Below are positions 31,701 through 41,518 of a stretch of 64,000 nucleotides of DNA, in pieces. A program made the position numbers and the translations under genes. The notes beneath the pieces are model-generated. The model was not told the origin of the DNA. It did not search any database and saw only the letters and a list, made by a program, of their open reading frames with translations. The number at the start of each line of letters is the position of its first letter. Position 1 is the first letter of the stretch. Origin of the DNA: a virus; the IMG/VR virus record IMGVR_UViG_3300037246_002669, positions 1 through 64,000 of that record; one strand, 5' to 3'.

Positions 31701-33448
31701 GCGACTACTCCCTTCTGTGCCGTTTCTTGCAGAAGGCACAAAGTTTTGTAAATGGTGATATCTTCAGAAGTGAATAGTGTACCTTCGGTTTTTTCGGCAG
31801 CATTCGAGGGAAGCGTGAGCAGACTGGAAGAGGTGGTGTCAATCTTTTCAGCAATTTCCTCAATTCCTTTCAGTCTTCCCTGTTTTGCCAGTTCAAGGAC
31901 AATAGGGAGGGGGTAACTTGCCCATTCCTGGTCGAAAATACTCATCTCCAGTCCGAATGCTTCGTTTGCCCTGGCAATGGCGTGGTTGACAGTGAAAGCC
32001 CCAACGTCAGCAAATGACTTTACACCGGCACTTGTATCTTTGGAGCCGACAATACGCGGTCCCATGGAGCAGAACTTCCAGTCGAGGACGTTAAACTCCT
32101 TAAAGACAAGATGAAGGTTCACCCATGTATCGAAGTCTTCACGTTCCGGAATGAACACCTGTTCTTCAGCAACGGTCTGCGCAGCCTGTGCAGTTGCATG
32201 GGTATAACCATCACTCTGCCCAAGGTAAAGATCAGGAAGACGAAAACGGTACCGGATAGTCTTGTAGGTGTCAGTTAAATACCGGTTAAACATGCCGTCT
32301 TCTGCCCTGTACTCCCCGAGGGGTTTGATCTCGATTTTAGCCTGTCCCTTGTCATCCAACCCGACACTTTCTACATTCGATTCAAGCAGGAGGACTTTGT
32401 TCCAGTTTTCCACTCCCCTCATGCCCAGGATCATGCTTTCCAGATCTTCTACGGATTCATCCGTAAGCGTTCCTCCACTTACAGTGATAACCATGGGAGG
32501 AATGCCTTGGGAATCGAAAAGATCGTAGTTAACATACTGTGCCTTTCTTCTGCCTTTGATATCCAAAACAGCGCCGATCCACCGGGGAACCCCATAAGAA
32601 CTTGTGCCGAAGTCCTCCCGGAAGTGTTTGATTTCTGAAGCAATGAAGAGTGGTTTCTTTTCTTTTTTGATGAGACTGATGTCTTCGGGAGTCAGGTACT
32701 TCCCTGTCATATAGTCCATCACGCGCGGATCTCCATATTCCTTGAACCAGCGCAGCGTTCTCCCGTCTGGGCCAATCTGTGCAAATTTCCGGAAGGATTT
32801 ACGCATCGTAATACGGACCACTTCCCCGTTACGACGAAGTGGAACTGTAACCTCTATGCGATTTCTGTCCACTCTGGTAAGCCGAATGTTCTTGAAAGGC
32901 AGGCGGAACATCATCTGTATTTCTCCAACTGCGTTCCTCACAATTTCCACAGTAGAGTTACCTGTGCGCTCCAGATCCTTACGCAGTTTTTTGCGCACGG
33001 CCTTAAAATCTTCAGCATCGTTCACCTGCCCAAAGAAGTCAGCAAGTTTAACCCTGTTCTTCTTAGCGTTAGGTTCCTCTGCCATTTTCGTGTCTTCTCC
33101 CAGATAATGGAAGGTGTGCCCGAATCCGTCAACATTTTGCACCATGGCATCAATGTTTGACTGCAGGGCATCAGACTCTTCGTAGATTTCGAACAAACGA
33201 CTGATATTGTAGGGAGGTTCAATCAAATTTTGAGCACCGTAGAAATCTACAAAAAGATCCTCGTCGAAATCTACAGCGCGGGAAAAAATTCCAGGAGTAC
33301 CGGCATCCCCGTATGCCTGTTCCAGTTTCTGAGCAATTCGCATTCGCATAGCTCTCAATTTTTGCCGGTTATCCTTACTGGTTGTGCCTGATATTTGCAC
33401 TCCCGGCACAGGAGGGGCGTTTTTGGTTTTTACTACTTTCTCTGGCAT
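31697..33448 (-). CDS. Portal protein
   Basis: A 583-residue protein forming the dodecameric DNA channel at the capsid vertex. Recognisable segments include NISRLFEIYEESDALQSNID near residue 82, GTSSYGVPRWIGAVLDIKGRRKAQYVNYDLFDSQGIPPMVI around 290-335 (typical of PBSX/HK97-type portals), and a long C-terminal helical region. Length fits the family. It is coupled to the minor head gene but lies about 24 kb from terminase and 29 kb from the capsid gene, an unusual arrangement. Confidence 0.92.
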   Translation of the reverse strand: MPEKVVKTKNAPPVPGVQISGTTSKDNRQKLRAMRMRIAQKLEQAYGDAGTPGIFSRAVDFDEDLFVDFYGAQNLIEPPYNISRLFEIYEESDALQSNIDAMVQNVDGFGHTFHYLGEDTKMAEEPNAKKNRVKLADFFGQVNDAEDFKAVRKKLRKDLERTGNSTVEIVRNAVGEIQMMFRLPFKNIRLTRVDRNRIEVTVPLRRNGEVVRITMRKSFRKFAQIGPDGRTLRWFKEYGDPRVMDYMTGKYLTPEDISLIKKEKKPLFIASEIKHFREDFGTSSYGVPRWIGAVLDIKGRRKAQYVNYDLFDSQGIPPMVITVSGGTLTDESVEDLESMILGMRGVENWNKVLLLESNVESVGLDDKGQAKIEIKPLGEYRAEDGMFNRYLTDTYKTIRYRFRLPDLYLGQSDGYTHATAQAAQTVAEEQVFIPEREDFDTWVNLHLVFKEFNVLDWKFCSMGPRIVGSKDTSAGVKSFADVGAFTVNHAIARANEAFGLEMSIFDQEWASYPLPIVLELAKQGRLKGIEEIAEKIDTTSSSLLTLPSNAAEKTEGTLFTSEDITIYKTLCLLQETAQKGVVA

Positions 33449-33474
33449 ATGACCGTATCTCCTTTATCTTCTGT

Positions 33475-33507
33475 AAAAAAAATGACTGCTACTTGTAGGT
33501 AACAGCC
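33475..33507 (-). terminator. Rho-independent terminator
   Basis: On the minus strand GGCTGTTAC (33499-33507) pairs with GTAGCAGTC (33484-33492), nine pairs including two G-T, loop CTACAA, followed by eight T. It lies between the polymerase stop and the portal start. Confidence 0.85.
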
Positions 33508-33527
33508 ACACTATAACTCAGGTTGCC

Positions 33528-36212
33528 TTACAGGTCAAAGTCTTTCATATCTGCCAAATTGGGGCCTATGGAAACATCGGAAAGTAATGGGACACTCAAC
33601 TTTATTCCAAAATCCCTTTCGATGGGAGGATTCTCCAATGCGGTTTTGATAATTCTTGCGTAGTATGGTAGATCAGCATCGGCCTTGACTTCGTAAACAA
33701 GTTCATCATGAATGAACAGGATAGGACGGAAAATCTCAGGGTCATGGCCTTGTTTCCGAATTTCATTTGCTGCCATGAGTACCACATCCGACGAAGGGGC
33801 CTGTATAGGATGGTTAATCGCCTGCCGTTCAGCCTCCCCCCTTATGTAGGGATCATTTGAATTGATTTCAGGCAATCTACGTTTCCGTCCCAATGGAGAG
33901 ATAACATAACCATGACGCCTGCAAAAATCAATGGTATCCCGGTGAAAAGTTTTAATACGTTTGTAGTTCCCAAAGAATTTGGCGATCCATGACTCCGCTT
34001 GATCTATGGTAAGGGCAAGTCCGTACTCTTGTTTTGCATATTGCACAAAACCCTTTGCGCTCATTCCGAACACTAATCCAAAGTTAACCGGCTTGGCATT
34101 CTGCCGGGCCTTTTTCTTTTCCTTGTCATTCATATTATTCCACTTGGCACCACTTAGTACTTTGCCAGTAGCCACATGAATGTCCTCCCCGGACCGGAAT
34201 ACTTTAATCATGGCAGGATCGCGGGACTGGTGGGCAAGCCACCTCAACTCAGACTGGGATTCATCAGCAGCTAACAGAACGTATCCTGGTTTGGCGGCAA
34301 TAAGACTTCGGACAATTCGCGCGGAAGGGCCTCGCTTGGGTATGTTCATTAAATTTGGGTCCGATGAATTTATTCTCCCGGTAACTGCCATGCACATACC
34401 GTATCTGGTATGAATACGCCCATCTGCCTTGATCGCTTTTTTGAATCCCCGTAGGTAGCGACTCCACAAAGTATGGTACATTTTGAACAACTCAAGGTTT
34501 TCCAGGAATGTTCTTGCTTTGGGAGGCAAGCGCATATCCAGCAGTAACTTTCTAACATTCTTATCAACACTGGGTTCTTTGGCCTTAGTGCGTTTGATTA
34601 CTTTCAGCCCGTATCCCTCGTCGGAAAACAGAATATCCCGCACTAACGTATCCCTCGTGAACTTTATGCCTTTGGCCTGATGGACTTCTTTCTCCAGTAC
34701 CTCCCTGGGAATGCATCCTGAGCACTGTACAGCAGCATCCTCCATGAGTAAAGCAACTTCTTTGGTGGCAATGGGGAGTTGATCCTTATCCACATATGCG
34801 CCGATTTCCTCCATTTCGAAAAGGGTATGTAGCGTAGGCATGGCAAATGTCTTAAAATAGTGTAGTGCCTCGGTCTCGTTTCGTTCTTTGAGAAACCGCA
34901 TCATGTTATGATAAGCCTGAAAGGTCACATCGGTATCGGCGCACGCGTACTGGGTTCTCTCATCCAGGGGAACGGCTATCATGTCCCCCTTTTCGTACTT
35001 GGCCCCAAATTCGGAGTTATAGTTCCCTTTCATGGTCGTGAAACTTTTTTGCACCTGTTCCAGACTCGCCATCTTGTAGATATTTTCTTCTATCAAATGG
35101 GCAAGCACCTGCAACTCTGCCTCCCATCCCCTAATAGGAATACTGACTTTCGAAATTCGACGGAAGAGAGTCCGAAAAACATGATAATCGAATGCACCAT
35201 TGAGGAAGGACTTCTTTATATCCTCATTCAGGAGCAACTGTGCCAACTCCCTTACTTTTTGCGCGAAGTCGGGTGTCTGTCTTGCCCCGATTGTAACCTC
35301 CTCTTTCTTCCGTTTGCCTTTCTCGTTAATTGCCCACCGATCCTGTTGCCACTGGATCACACACTCGTCGGAGTTGGGATCACATTCTTCATAAAATGTG
35401 ATACTGTATCCGGTTCCGGTTTCGTAAGTCAGACTGTAACTGATCATGACATATTCGGGATTTGCCCAGTCGAGCCCCTGCCCCTCAGTATCCAGGCCGA
35501 TTAATTTCCCTTCGAGAAAATCAGCCCAGTCTTCTCCCATCGGGCGTTCACTGTCAGTTCGGACCATCCGTACTCCGGGTTTTGGTTTCTTTTTTGGACG
35601 GTGCATCTCCGCCAGCGAAGTTATCTCACGGTAGGATGAATTGGTTTCGATTACTGGCGGTTGAAAGTCATTCTCTATCAGTTCCGATAACATCCGGATG
35701 TCTTCAATCAACTGGGCTTCCATCGCCATGTTGCGCATAATGAAATTGGGGTGCAAGGTAGCGATCACCCAGCAGGCGAACTCCTCGTTCCAGAACCACT
35801 GCCCGCGATTTTTCTTAATGCCGGACTTTCTCATGATCTGCCTGAATGCGAAATCTCCTGCACACAAAATAACCTTGGGTTTCACTTGATAGATAACCGA
35901 TTCGATGTAATGGCGGCAACTACTCAGTGTAGCAGTGACTTCTTTCCCGGATAATGTCCTTTTGTCCATTACACACCTGGACGCGGTCACGATAAACATT
36001 TCTCGCCAGTTGATACCATGTTGCTGGAGACGACTTTTCATCATCTCCCCACTATCTCCCTGTAAATGACCATCCCTTCCATGACTGCCACGCCCAAAAA
36101 AAGCGGGGGAATCGTCCACCAGTAATATATCGGCAGTGCGACTCCCCATGTAATACTTCTTCTGTACAGCTCCATGAAGGGGGCAATCGTGAAATTTACA
36201 CTCTCTACTCAT
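33528..36212 (-). CDS. Family A DNA polymerase fused to a uracil-DNA-glycosylase-like domain
   Basis: An 894-residue replicative polymerase. Residues 1-180 match the UDG family 4/5 layout: C5, C10, C80 and C99 spaced for a 4Fe-4S cluster, KPKVILCAGDFA, and TLHPNFIMR in place of the usual HPS motif. Residues about 235-400 are a 3'-5' exonuclease with GLDTEGQGL (D241, E243). The polymerase has motif A LAADESQSELRW, motif B RQNAKPVNFGLVFGMS and motif C HDE at 835-837. Motif B reads VFG where E. coli Pol I has IYG. UDG-PolA fusions exist in some phages, probably coupling uracil detection to synthesis. Start: ATG after GAGGAG; a GTG lies just before. Confidence 0.93.
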   Translation of the reverse strand: MSRECKFHDCPLHGAVQKKYYMGSRTADILLVDDSPAFFGRGSHGRDGHLQGDSGEMMKSRLQQHGINWREMFIVTASRCVMDKRTLSGKEVTATLSSCRHYIESVIYQVKPKVILCAGDFAFRQIMRKSGIKKNRGQWFWNEEFACWVIATLHPNFIMRNMAMEAQLIEDIRMLSELIENDFQPPVIETNSSYREITSLAEMHRPKKKPKPGVRMVRTDSERPMGEDWADFLEGKLIGLDTEGQGLDWANPEYVMISYSLTYETGTGYSITFYEECDPNSDECVIQWQQDRWAINEKGKRKKEEVTIGARQTPDFAQKVRELAQLLLNEDIKKSFLNGAFDYHVFRTLFRRISKVSIPIRGWEAELQVLAHLIEENIYKMASLEQVQKSFTTMKGNYNSEFGAKYEKGDMIAVPLDERTQYACADTDVTFQAYHNMMRFLKERNETEALHYFKTFAMPTLHTLFEMEEIGAYVDKDQLPIATKEVALLMEDAAVQCSGCIPREVLEKEVHQAKGIKFTRDTLVRDILFSDEGYGLKVIKRTKAKEPSVDKNVRKLLLDMRLPPKARTFLENLELFKMYHTLWSRYLRGFKKAIKADGRIHTRYGMCMAVTGRINSSDPNLMNIPKRGPSARIVRSLIAAKPGYVLLAADESQSELRWLAHQSRDPAMIKVFRSGEDIHVATGKVLSGAKWNNMNDKEKKKARQNAKPVNFGLVFGMSAKGFVQYAKQEYGLALTIDQAESWIAKFFGNYKRIKTFHRDTIDFCRRHGYVISPLGRKRRLPEINSNDPYIRGEAERQAINHPIQAPSSDVVLMAANEIRKQGHDPEIFRPILFIHDELVYEVKADADLPYYARIIKTALENPPIERDFGIKLSVPLLSDVSIGPNLADMKDFDL

Positions 36213-36244
36213 CACGCTGTCTCCTCATTAATCAACTGCAGCCA

Positions 36245-36955
36245 TTACTCTACGGGACACGGAAGCCCGGATCTGTCAACGCACCCCAGCATACTAACCA
36301 CATTCATATCTGTTACTCCGTGGTTAGTTACCCTGCCGATAAGGATGTTATTTTCCAGGGAACCGTACTCGGCGAAAAAACGAACTGACTTGAACCGTAA
36401 TTTCAAGTAATCCGTGTAGTATGCATTCACCAGAACTCCTGTCTCTCTCTCTTCATCACATAGCCACACATAATCGGGGTACGCATATCGAGAAACCACC
36501 CACATATGGGGCGTGACTTCGACCAACTTCTTTTTCATGACCTCCGTACTCAACTTGTCCGTAATACGAGAAAGTGTCCCAACGGGGGTTTTGATGGCCT
36601 TCATCTTTGTAATATGTCGGGCGAAGATAACCATGCCAAGATTAGCGCAGAAGTGCTTCTGCTGGAAGGTGCCCTTCCACCACTTGTTATCAGGGTGGTC
36701 TTCGAATAGTGCCGTAAGGATCTCCTCTTTGGTACGTGCCCTTCTGGTATCCCATGCAACTCCTTTCTTGAGATTTTCCAGCCGCTCCGCCAATTTTACT
36801 GAGATCTCGATCCCAAAGGGAGTCAATTTACCAAGACCGCAAATTAAATCCTGTCTGTGCAAATTTTTGGTGATTTCATCCTCTGACAACTGGGGACTCT
36901 CCTCAGTATGGGAAGCAAGTGCGTCCATTTCCATACGAGACAATTTTAAACTCAT
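36245..36955 (-). CDS. Hypothetical protein
   Basis: A 236-residue alpha/beta protein. The ATG at 36955 follows GGAGG with ten bases between; an upstream ATG lies inside the promoter at 36986-37014. Contains a possible winged-helix-like start (SEDEITKNLHRQDLICGLGKLTPFGIEIS) and a WWKGTFQQKHFCANLG segment. No family recognised. It is placed between the glycan cassette and the polymerase, with its own promoter and a palindrome abutting the -35. Confidence 0.6.
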   Translation of the reverse strand: MSLKLSRMEMDALASHTEESPQLSEDEITKNLHRQDLICGLGKLTPFGIEISVKLAERLENLKKGVAWDTRRARTKEEILTALFEDHPDNKWWKGTFQQKHFCANLGMVIFARHITKMKAIKTPVGTLSRITDKLSTEVMKKKLVEVTPHMWVVSRYAYPDYVWLCDEERETGVLVNAYYTDYLKLRFKSVRFFAEYGSLENNILIGRVTNHGVTDMNVVSMLGCVDRSGLPCPVE

Positions 36956-36985
36956 TATATTTATTCCTCCATTGGGTTTTACCCC

Positions 36986-37014
36986 ATCATAGCCCCGGTT
37001 CAAAGTAATTTCAA
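36986..37014 (-). promoter_or_regulatory. Sigma70-type promoter
   Basis: On the minus strand TTGAAA (37009-37014), a 17-base spacer with AACCGGGGC, and TATGAT (36986-36991). It drives the 36245-36955 gene and probably the polymerase. Palindrome copy 13 directly touches the -35. Confidence 0.8.
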
Positions 37015-37034
37015 ATTTGCAATTTATTGCAAAT
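37015..37034. promoter_or_regulatory. Dispersed 20-bp palindrome, copy 13
   Basis: Exact ATTTGCAA-TTTA-TTGCAAAT. It abuts the -35 of the promoter at 36986-37014 and includes the TAA stop codon of the epimerase gene. Confidence 0.85.
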
Positions 37035-38001
37035 AACTCGCAACTGTTGCCCCAAGTCCTTCCGTAAATCCTACCTGCGGGCGATATTTGAGTTGATCTT
37101 TGGCCTTATAGATATCAGCCTTGGAATGTTTGATATCCCCGATTCTATCCGATGTATGTTCGAATTTCCGGTCAACTCCAGTTATGCTGGAAATGGCAGA
37201 CACAAGGTCATTCAATGTATGAGATTCTCCCATAGCAATATTATAGGATTCTCCACTGGGTAACCCTGCTATTGTCAGCATAGCTTTGAGATTTGCGTGA
37301 ACTACATTGTCCACATAGGTAAAATCGCGGGACTGTTTTCCGTCTCCATGGATCTTAAACTTGTAATCCCCATCACGGCACGCCCGGATGATTTTGGGAA
37401 TCACGGCAGCGTACTCGGACTGGTCCGACTGTCGGGGACCAAACACATTGAAGTAACGCAAACACACTGTGGACAGTCCATGCATCTTCCAGTACATGTG
37501 CATGTACTCTTCAGATATGCACTTCTGCGCGGCATAGGGTGTTTTGGGGTTGAATGGCAGGGTTTCCATTTTGAATTCACAGTCCACATCTCCATACACC
37601 GAAGAGGACGAAGAGAACACAACTCTCTGCACTCCTGCAGACTTACAAGCATGCAATAGGGCAAGTGTACTTGTGGAGTTCGCCTTGTGGCTGTCCATGG
37701 GTTCCACAATGGACCTGGGAACCGAACCCAATGCAGCTACATGAAATACATAGCGACATCCGGACACTGCCAGTGCCGTGGCAACTTCATCTTCCACGTT
37801 GCCTATAATCACTCGGGGAGAGGAAACATCAAGTCTTTTTCCGTCCTCGCCCATCATTGCAGCCTCGACGTTCTCCATACTTCCGGTGGATAAATTGTCC
37901 AGTATGACAACTTCATATCCATACTTCAGCAAATGGTGCACCAAATGAGAGCCAATGAACCCGGCCCCTCCGGTAACGAGAACTTTTATATTATCACTCA
38001 T
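37024..38001 (-). CDS. NAD-dependent nucleotide-sugar epimerase/dehydratase
   Basis: A 325-residue short-chain dehydrogenase of the GalE type. The NAD-binding fold begins VLVTGGAGFIGSHLVHHLL, followed by ILDNLSTG; the active site shows the SSSSSVYG strand and Y-A-A-Q-K (YxxxK). It would interconvert or modify a nucleotide sugar, supplying the glycosyltransferases beside it. Start: ATG after GAGGATAAAG, two bases after the GT2 stop. Substrate not predictable from sequence. Confidence 0.88.
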   Translation of the reverse strand: MSDNIKVLVTGGAGFIGSHLVHHLLKYGYEVVILDNLSTGSMENVEAAMMGEDGKRLDVSSPRVIIGNVEDEVATALAVSGCRYVFHVAALGSVPRSIVEPMDSHKANSTSTLALLHACKSAGVQRVVFSSSSSVYGDVDCEFKMETLPFNPKTPYAAQKCISEEYMHMYWKMHGLSTVCLRYFNVFGPRQSDQSEYAAVIPKIIRACRDGDYKFKIHGDGKQSRDFTYVDNVVHANLKAMLTIAGLPSGESYNIAMGESHTLNDLVSAISSITGVDRKFEHTSDRIGDIKHSKADIYKAKDQLKYRPQVGFTEGLGATVASYLQ

Positions 38002-38003
38002 CT

Positions 38004-38933
38004 TTATCCTCTTTTCCATGTATCGGCCCACTCTCGAATGTCGTAAATGGCCTGTTTCTTGATATACTCGCGGTGTTCTCCACATTTACGAGTTACTTCC
38101 TCCAATACGGAACGGTGATGTCGGTTACTTCCACGCATACTGTCCGCGTGCTTTGCCGCCAAGGACTTTCCACCAAAGAGGTAAGTGGCGATAAGGCGAT
38201 TTCTGTTAAAATCATCGGCATTCCACGAGTATCCCCTTTTCTCCCCGTGGTGGTGCAATGGAAGAGAATTAACGATCCACTTCCGCATCCCGAGAACTGC
38301 CATGGTAAAGTTAATGAAGTTTTCCCCACCTCCATAGATGCCAAACTCCGGGTGCCATCCACCTAACTTCTCATAAATGGAACGGTGCATCATCATACCG
38401 CAGGTACTCATGCAGGGCACTTCTGTAACGGAATTGCCGGGATCTCTGAAACTGCAGAAAGTATAATGGAAGACTCCCTCATTCCTTTTATCCACGAGAG
38501 AATACTGCAGCCGCTTCTCCTCCATGATGTGATAAGTTAAGGGCAAATGGAAGGTGCCATTCATGTAATACTTTTTGTCACTCAGGTACGCATGGAACAT
38601 GTTCCGCAAGACTCCGCGTGGGACATAGCAATGAGCATCACAAAACCAGAATACATCACCGGTTGCATGTTGTATGGCAAAGTTCTTTGCTTGCCAGTGA
38701 GACAACTTGTCGGTATACCGGAGGTTGATGATGTTCTTGTGTTGCCTTTTTATCTCCTCCATGTAAGGCCAGCACCGATCAGACTCCCTGCCGATATTGG
38801 GACAGTGAGAATTATCAACTGCAATCAACTCCCACTCAAAAGGAGCCTCCCTCAGTTCCTCGATTATACTACGCAAGGTGAACGGAAGAACTGGCCACTC
38901 GTTAGCGTAAGGCACTATCACTGATAGTTTCAA
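38004..38933 (-). CDS. Glycosyltransferase family 2
   Basis: A 309-residue GT-A enzyme. It begins KLSVIVPYANEWPVLPFTLRSI, the GT2 start, with IAVDNSH, then KNFAIQHATGDVFWFCDAH, in which DAH takes the place of the metal-binding DxD. The C-terminal part (FGIYGGGENFINFTMAVLGMRKW) resembles polypeptide/N-acetylgalactosaminyl-type GT2 ends. Starts at TTG after AAAGGAGGAG. It transfers sugars to an unknown acceptor; threonine-rich virion tails are one possibility. Confidence 0.85.
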   Translation of the reverse strand: MKLSVIVPYANEWPVLPFTLRSIIEELREAPFEWELIAVDNSHCPNIGRESDRCWPYMEEIKRQHKNIINLRYTDKLSHWQAKNFAIQHATGDVFWFCDAHCYVPRGVLRNMFHAYLSDKKYYMNGTFHLPLTYHIMEEKRLQYSLVDKRNEGVFHYTFCSFRDPGNSVTEVPCMSTCGMMMHRSIYEKLGGWHPEFGIYGGGENFINFTMAVLGMRKWIVNSLPLHHHGEKRGYSWNADDFNRNRLIATYLFGGKSLAAKHADSMRGSNRHHRSVLEEVTRKCGEHREYIKKQAIYDIREWADTWKRG

Positions 38934-39339
38934 AATTTGCTCCTCCTTTTCTTAATCCTCTCAACTGCAGCAGGGCAGCTTTGAATGCGGGAAATCCCAT
39001 TATAAGGGAGGGAGTTCCCAGTGCAGCAATATCTTCAATGCGAAGTGATGCAAAATGCACTACAGTTGTCTGAATACCCCTTATCTGATAAGGAGCCATG
39101 TACTTTCCTTTGTGATACTTTAGGAAACCCTTACTTTTCTTGTAGTGCCCGTAATAGTCAATTGCAAATGAAATTTCATGGGGATGTACTTCGCCAATTT
39201 TCTTCCCGAATGCAGTTACGGCAAGTTTTCCCTGGCGCACGGATAGCATCTCCACTTTGCCAAGTTTCCCAGTAGCAATACCGTCAATTATCATGTTTTC
39301 CAGTTTCTGCAGATACTCCTCGAATGACATGGTATTCAT
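38902..39339 (-). CDS. Hypothetical protein in glycan cassette
   Basis: A 145-residue protein starting MNTMSFEEYLQKLENM after AAAGGAG. It has two halves: helical start, then strand-rich core (GKLAVTAFGKKIGEVHPHEISFAIDYYG). It overlaps the GT2 start by 32 bases and follows the GT9 gene, so it is part of the same transcript. No family recognised. Confidence 0.6.
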   Translation of the reverse strand: MNTMSFEEYLQKLENMIIDGIATGKLGKVEMLSVRQGKLAVTAFGKKIGEVHPHEISFAIDYYGHYKKSKGFLKYHKGKYMAPYQIRGIQTTVVHFASLRIEDIAALGTPSLIMGFPAFKAALLQLRGLRKGGANFETISDSALR

Positions 39340-39353
39340 TAGATTTACTCCTT

Positions 39354-40112
39354 TTACAGATGCAGACCGAACTCTTCTGCATAGTCCTCCACTTCCTGTG
39401 TTACACGGTCCACGGTAATCTCTTTCATACATATTTTGTCACTGATACAAGGACGGGGACTGTAACATCCCTCGGAGCACGACTTTGTGTTGACGATATT
39501 CCGGTGTACTGAATATCCCGACCACATGGGCAACGCAAATCCGCCGAAAATTACCACTGCAGGAGTTTCTACAGCACGGGCGATGTGCGAGATGGCCCCT
39601 TCCGCACATACTACCATTTTCAAGGAGGAAATGTGCTGCACAAGTTGTTTGACATCGTGGAACTTCGGGATGGGAGCGAAGCCGGTCTGTACTGCCAGTT
39701 CGTCAAATTCATCCCATACTTTTTTACCATGCCACTGTCTCTTATGCATAACCTGAACTCCAACATTTTTGAACTTGTCCCTCTCCTCCCGATAGCAGTA
39801 TATCTCAGGTCTAAGCACGGGATCGCAGTTGAAGAGCAGATCATATGCTTCTTTCACAATGCAAAAATCTGATATGATATGATGCACCCCGGGAGCTACT
39901 GCATGGATTGGATCTGGGTATCCCAGAAATACGCCAGCGTTAACTCTCCCCACTTGATCCACATAGGGATTTCTTTCCAGCAACTGTGGATAATTGGTGT
40001 TAACCACCACTTTGCAATCGGGATAGACTTCCTTAACCCGTCGCAGAGTAGGGGTAACGAAAAGAAGATCACCGATACCATTGAATGATTTAATCGTAAC
40101 TACCTTACCCAT
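39354..40112 (-). CDS. Glycosyltransferase family 9 (heptosyltransferase-like)
   Basis: A 252-residue protein. The start SFNGIGDLLFVTPTLRRVKEVYPDCKVVVNT is the typical GT9 N-terminus (GIGDxLxxTPxxRxLK). The C-terminal part has VVCAEGAISHIARAVETPAVVIFGG, the conserved GT9 donor-site motif. It is shorter than cellular heptosyltransferases (about 320-350 residues) and ends in a Cys-rich stretch. It likely transfers a heptose or other ADP/GDP sugar in the glycan cassette. Confidence 0.82.
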   Translation of the reverse strand: MGKVVTIKSFNGIGDLLFVTPTLRRVKEVYPDCKVVVNTNYPQLLERNPYVDQVGRVNAGVFLGYPDPIHAVAPGVHHIISDFCIVKEAYDLLFNCDPVLRPEIYCYREERDKFKNVGVQVMHKRQWHGKKVWDEFDELAVQTGFAPIPKFHDVKQLVQHISSLKMVVCAEGAISHIARAVETPAVVIFGGFALPMWSGYSVHRNIVNTKSCSEGCYSPRPCISDKICMKEITVDRVTQEVEDYAEEFGLHL

Positions 40113-40141
40113 AATAGGAACTCCTCCTGCGTGCGGTTAGT

Positions 40142-41455
40142 TTATTTCTGGAATGTACTGCCGATCACTGGAAGGTAGTAGTTGCGATATATGGCGTCCC
40201 AGTTGTAGGTCACTCTCGCATGAGTTTTGGCCGTAAGGGAATTGTCGTTGTGCATACTGCCGAGGATCACCTGCACCACATCAGAATAGTACTGATTCTC
40301 GTCGGACGGTTGATGATGCATGTGATAGGAACCGAAGTCAAAATACAGTCCAGTCCCCCCATTGACTTCGGCCTGCATACATAAAGACTTGTTCAGGACC
40401 ATGAGTACCCCTGACATTGCAGCTTCAGGAGCCACCAGACCGAAACTTTCTTCTCTCGTGGGGAATATGAATAGATTGGACAGCACAAACAGTTTGTTCA
40501 GCATGCCACGCGGAATGCCAGTCTCGTACCGGGCACACCACATCGAAGTGAAAATCACTTCCTCATGGGGAATGAGGCCGCACCTCTTCGCAATTTTGAG
40601 ATACTTATCAACATTTTCCTTGCCATTTCTACCAGTGGCCCACTGGTTGGCGATCACCAGACATACAGACTTTCCACTGGCTTTGATTTGAGCAAACATT
40701 TTTATGATAACGTCTACTCTTTTCGCAGTGAGTCGGTCAGAACTTGCGGGATATATTTGCACCACATCGGCGGACAGGACTTTAGGGAACTCCCATACGA
40801 ATGCGCAAGTTTCCGAATCAAATTCAAACCATGTGCGAGGGTCTTTGATATGAGGGATCACAACCACATCTTCAATAGCCCCGTGATACTGTTCTGCAAC
40901 TCGCAATCTGTCGGTAGCATTGGGATACACTATCTTGTGGTTCGGGCGTAGCCCCTGTATTCTCCACCAGTCCCGACTTGCGGAAGGAACGGAGTGCACC
41001 CAGTGAAACCATCTGCAGTCAGCCACTTCCTGATTTCTTGAAGTCTCGATACAGCCCATGCCGTAAGGGAGAAACCAGCCAGTGAAAAGAAAGTCATGTG
41101 TGAATATGACATCTCCCGGTTTCAGGAAATCCAGAAGAACTTTTTCGGTTTTCTTCACCACTTCCAAGTGTTCCGGGGTGACATCGTTAATGGAAGTATA
41201 ATCCTTGAGATGAGCGAAAGGGATCTTCTGGTGAAGATTAATAGGAACCATGCCCCGTTCCTTATCTTCGGGCGTGAAGGGGGGAAAGAGACTGGAAACG
41301 TTGGAAGCATTGAACTTTTCATTCACGAAAATATGAACCTCATGCCCAAACTGCTGCAGCATTTTCGCTTGATCCACGACAATCCCGGTAAGACTGTAGC
41401 CAGGATTGAATTCCATGAAATTTGTGAGGATGGCAATTCTCTTCTTCTTAATCAT
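40142..41455 (-). CDS. Glycosyltransferase family 4
   Basis: A 437-residue GT-B enzyme. N-terminal domain starts RIAILTNFMEFNPGYSLTGIVVDQAKML with HEVHIFV; the C-terminal domain has LFIFPTREESFGLVAPEAAMSG, giving the E-x7-E donor motif. Start: ATG after GGAGGACCGA; a TTG four codons upstream overlaps this site. First gene of the glycan cassette, under the promoter at 41557-41585. Confidence 0.85.
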   Translation of the reverse strand: MIKKKRIAILTNFMEFNPGYSLTGIVVDQAKMLQQFGHEVHIFVNEKFNASNVSSLFPPFTPEDKERGMVPINLHQKIPFAHLKDYTSINDVTPEHLEVVKKTEKVLLDFLKPGDVIFTHDFLFTGWFLPYGMGCIETSRNQEVADCRWFHWVHSVPSASRDWWRIQGLRPNHKIVYPNATDRLRVAEQYHGAIEDVVVIPHIKDPRTWFEFDSETCAFVWEFPKVLSADVVQIYPASSDRLTAKRVDVIIKMFAQIKASGKSVCLVIANQWATGRNGKENVDKYLKIAKRCGLIPHEEVIFTSMWCARYETGIPRGMLNKLFVLSNLFIFPTREESFGLVAPEAAMSGVLMVLNKSLCMQAEVNGGTGLYFDFGSYHMHHQPSDENQYYSDVVQVILGSMHNDNSLTAKTHARVTYNWDAIYRNYYLPVIGSTFQK

Positions 41456-41518
41456 TCGGTCCTCCAATCATTGTGGTTACGCTATTGCGCCCACTTTTTA
41501 TGAAAAAATGGATACCCT

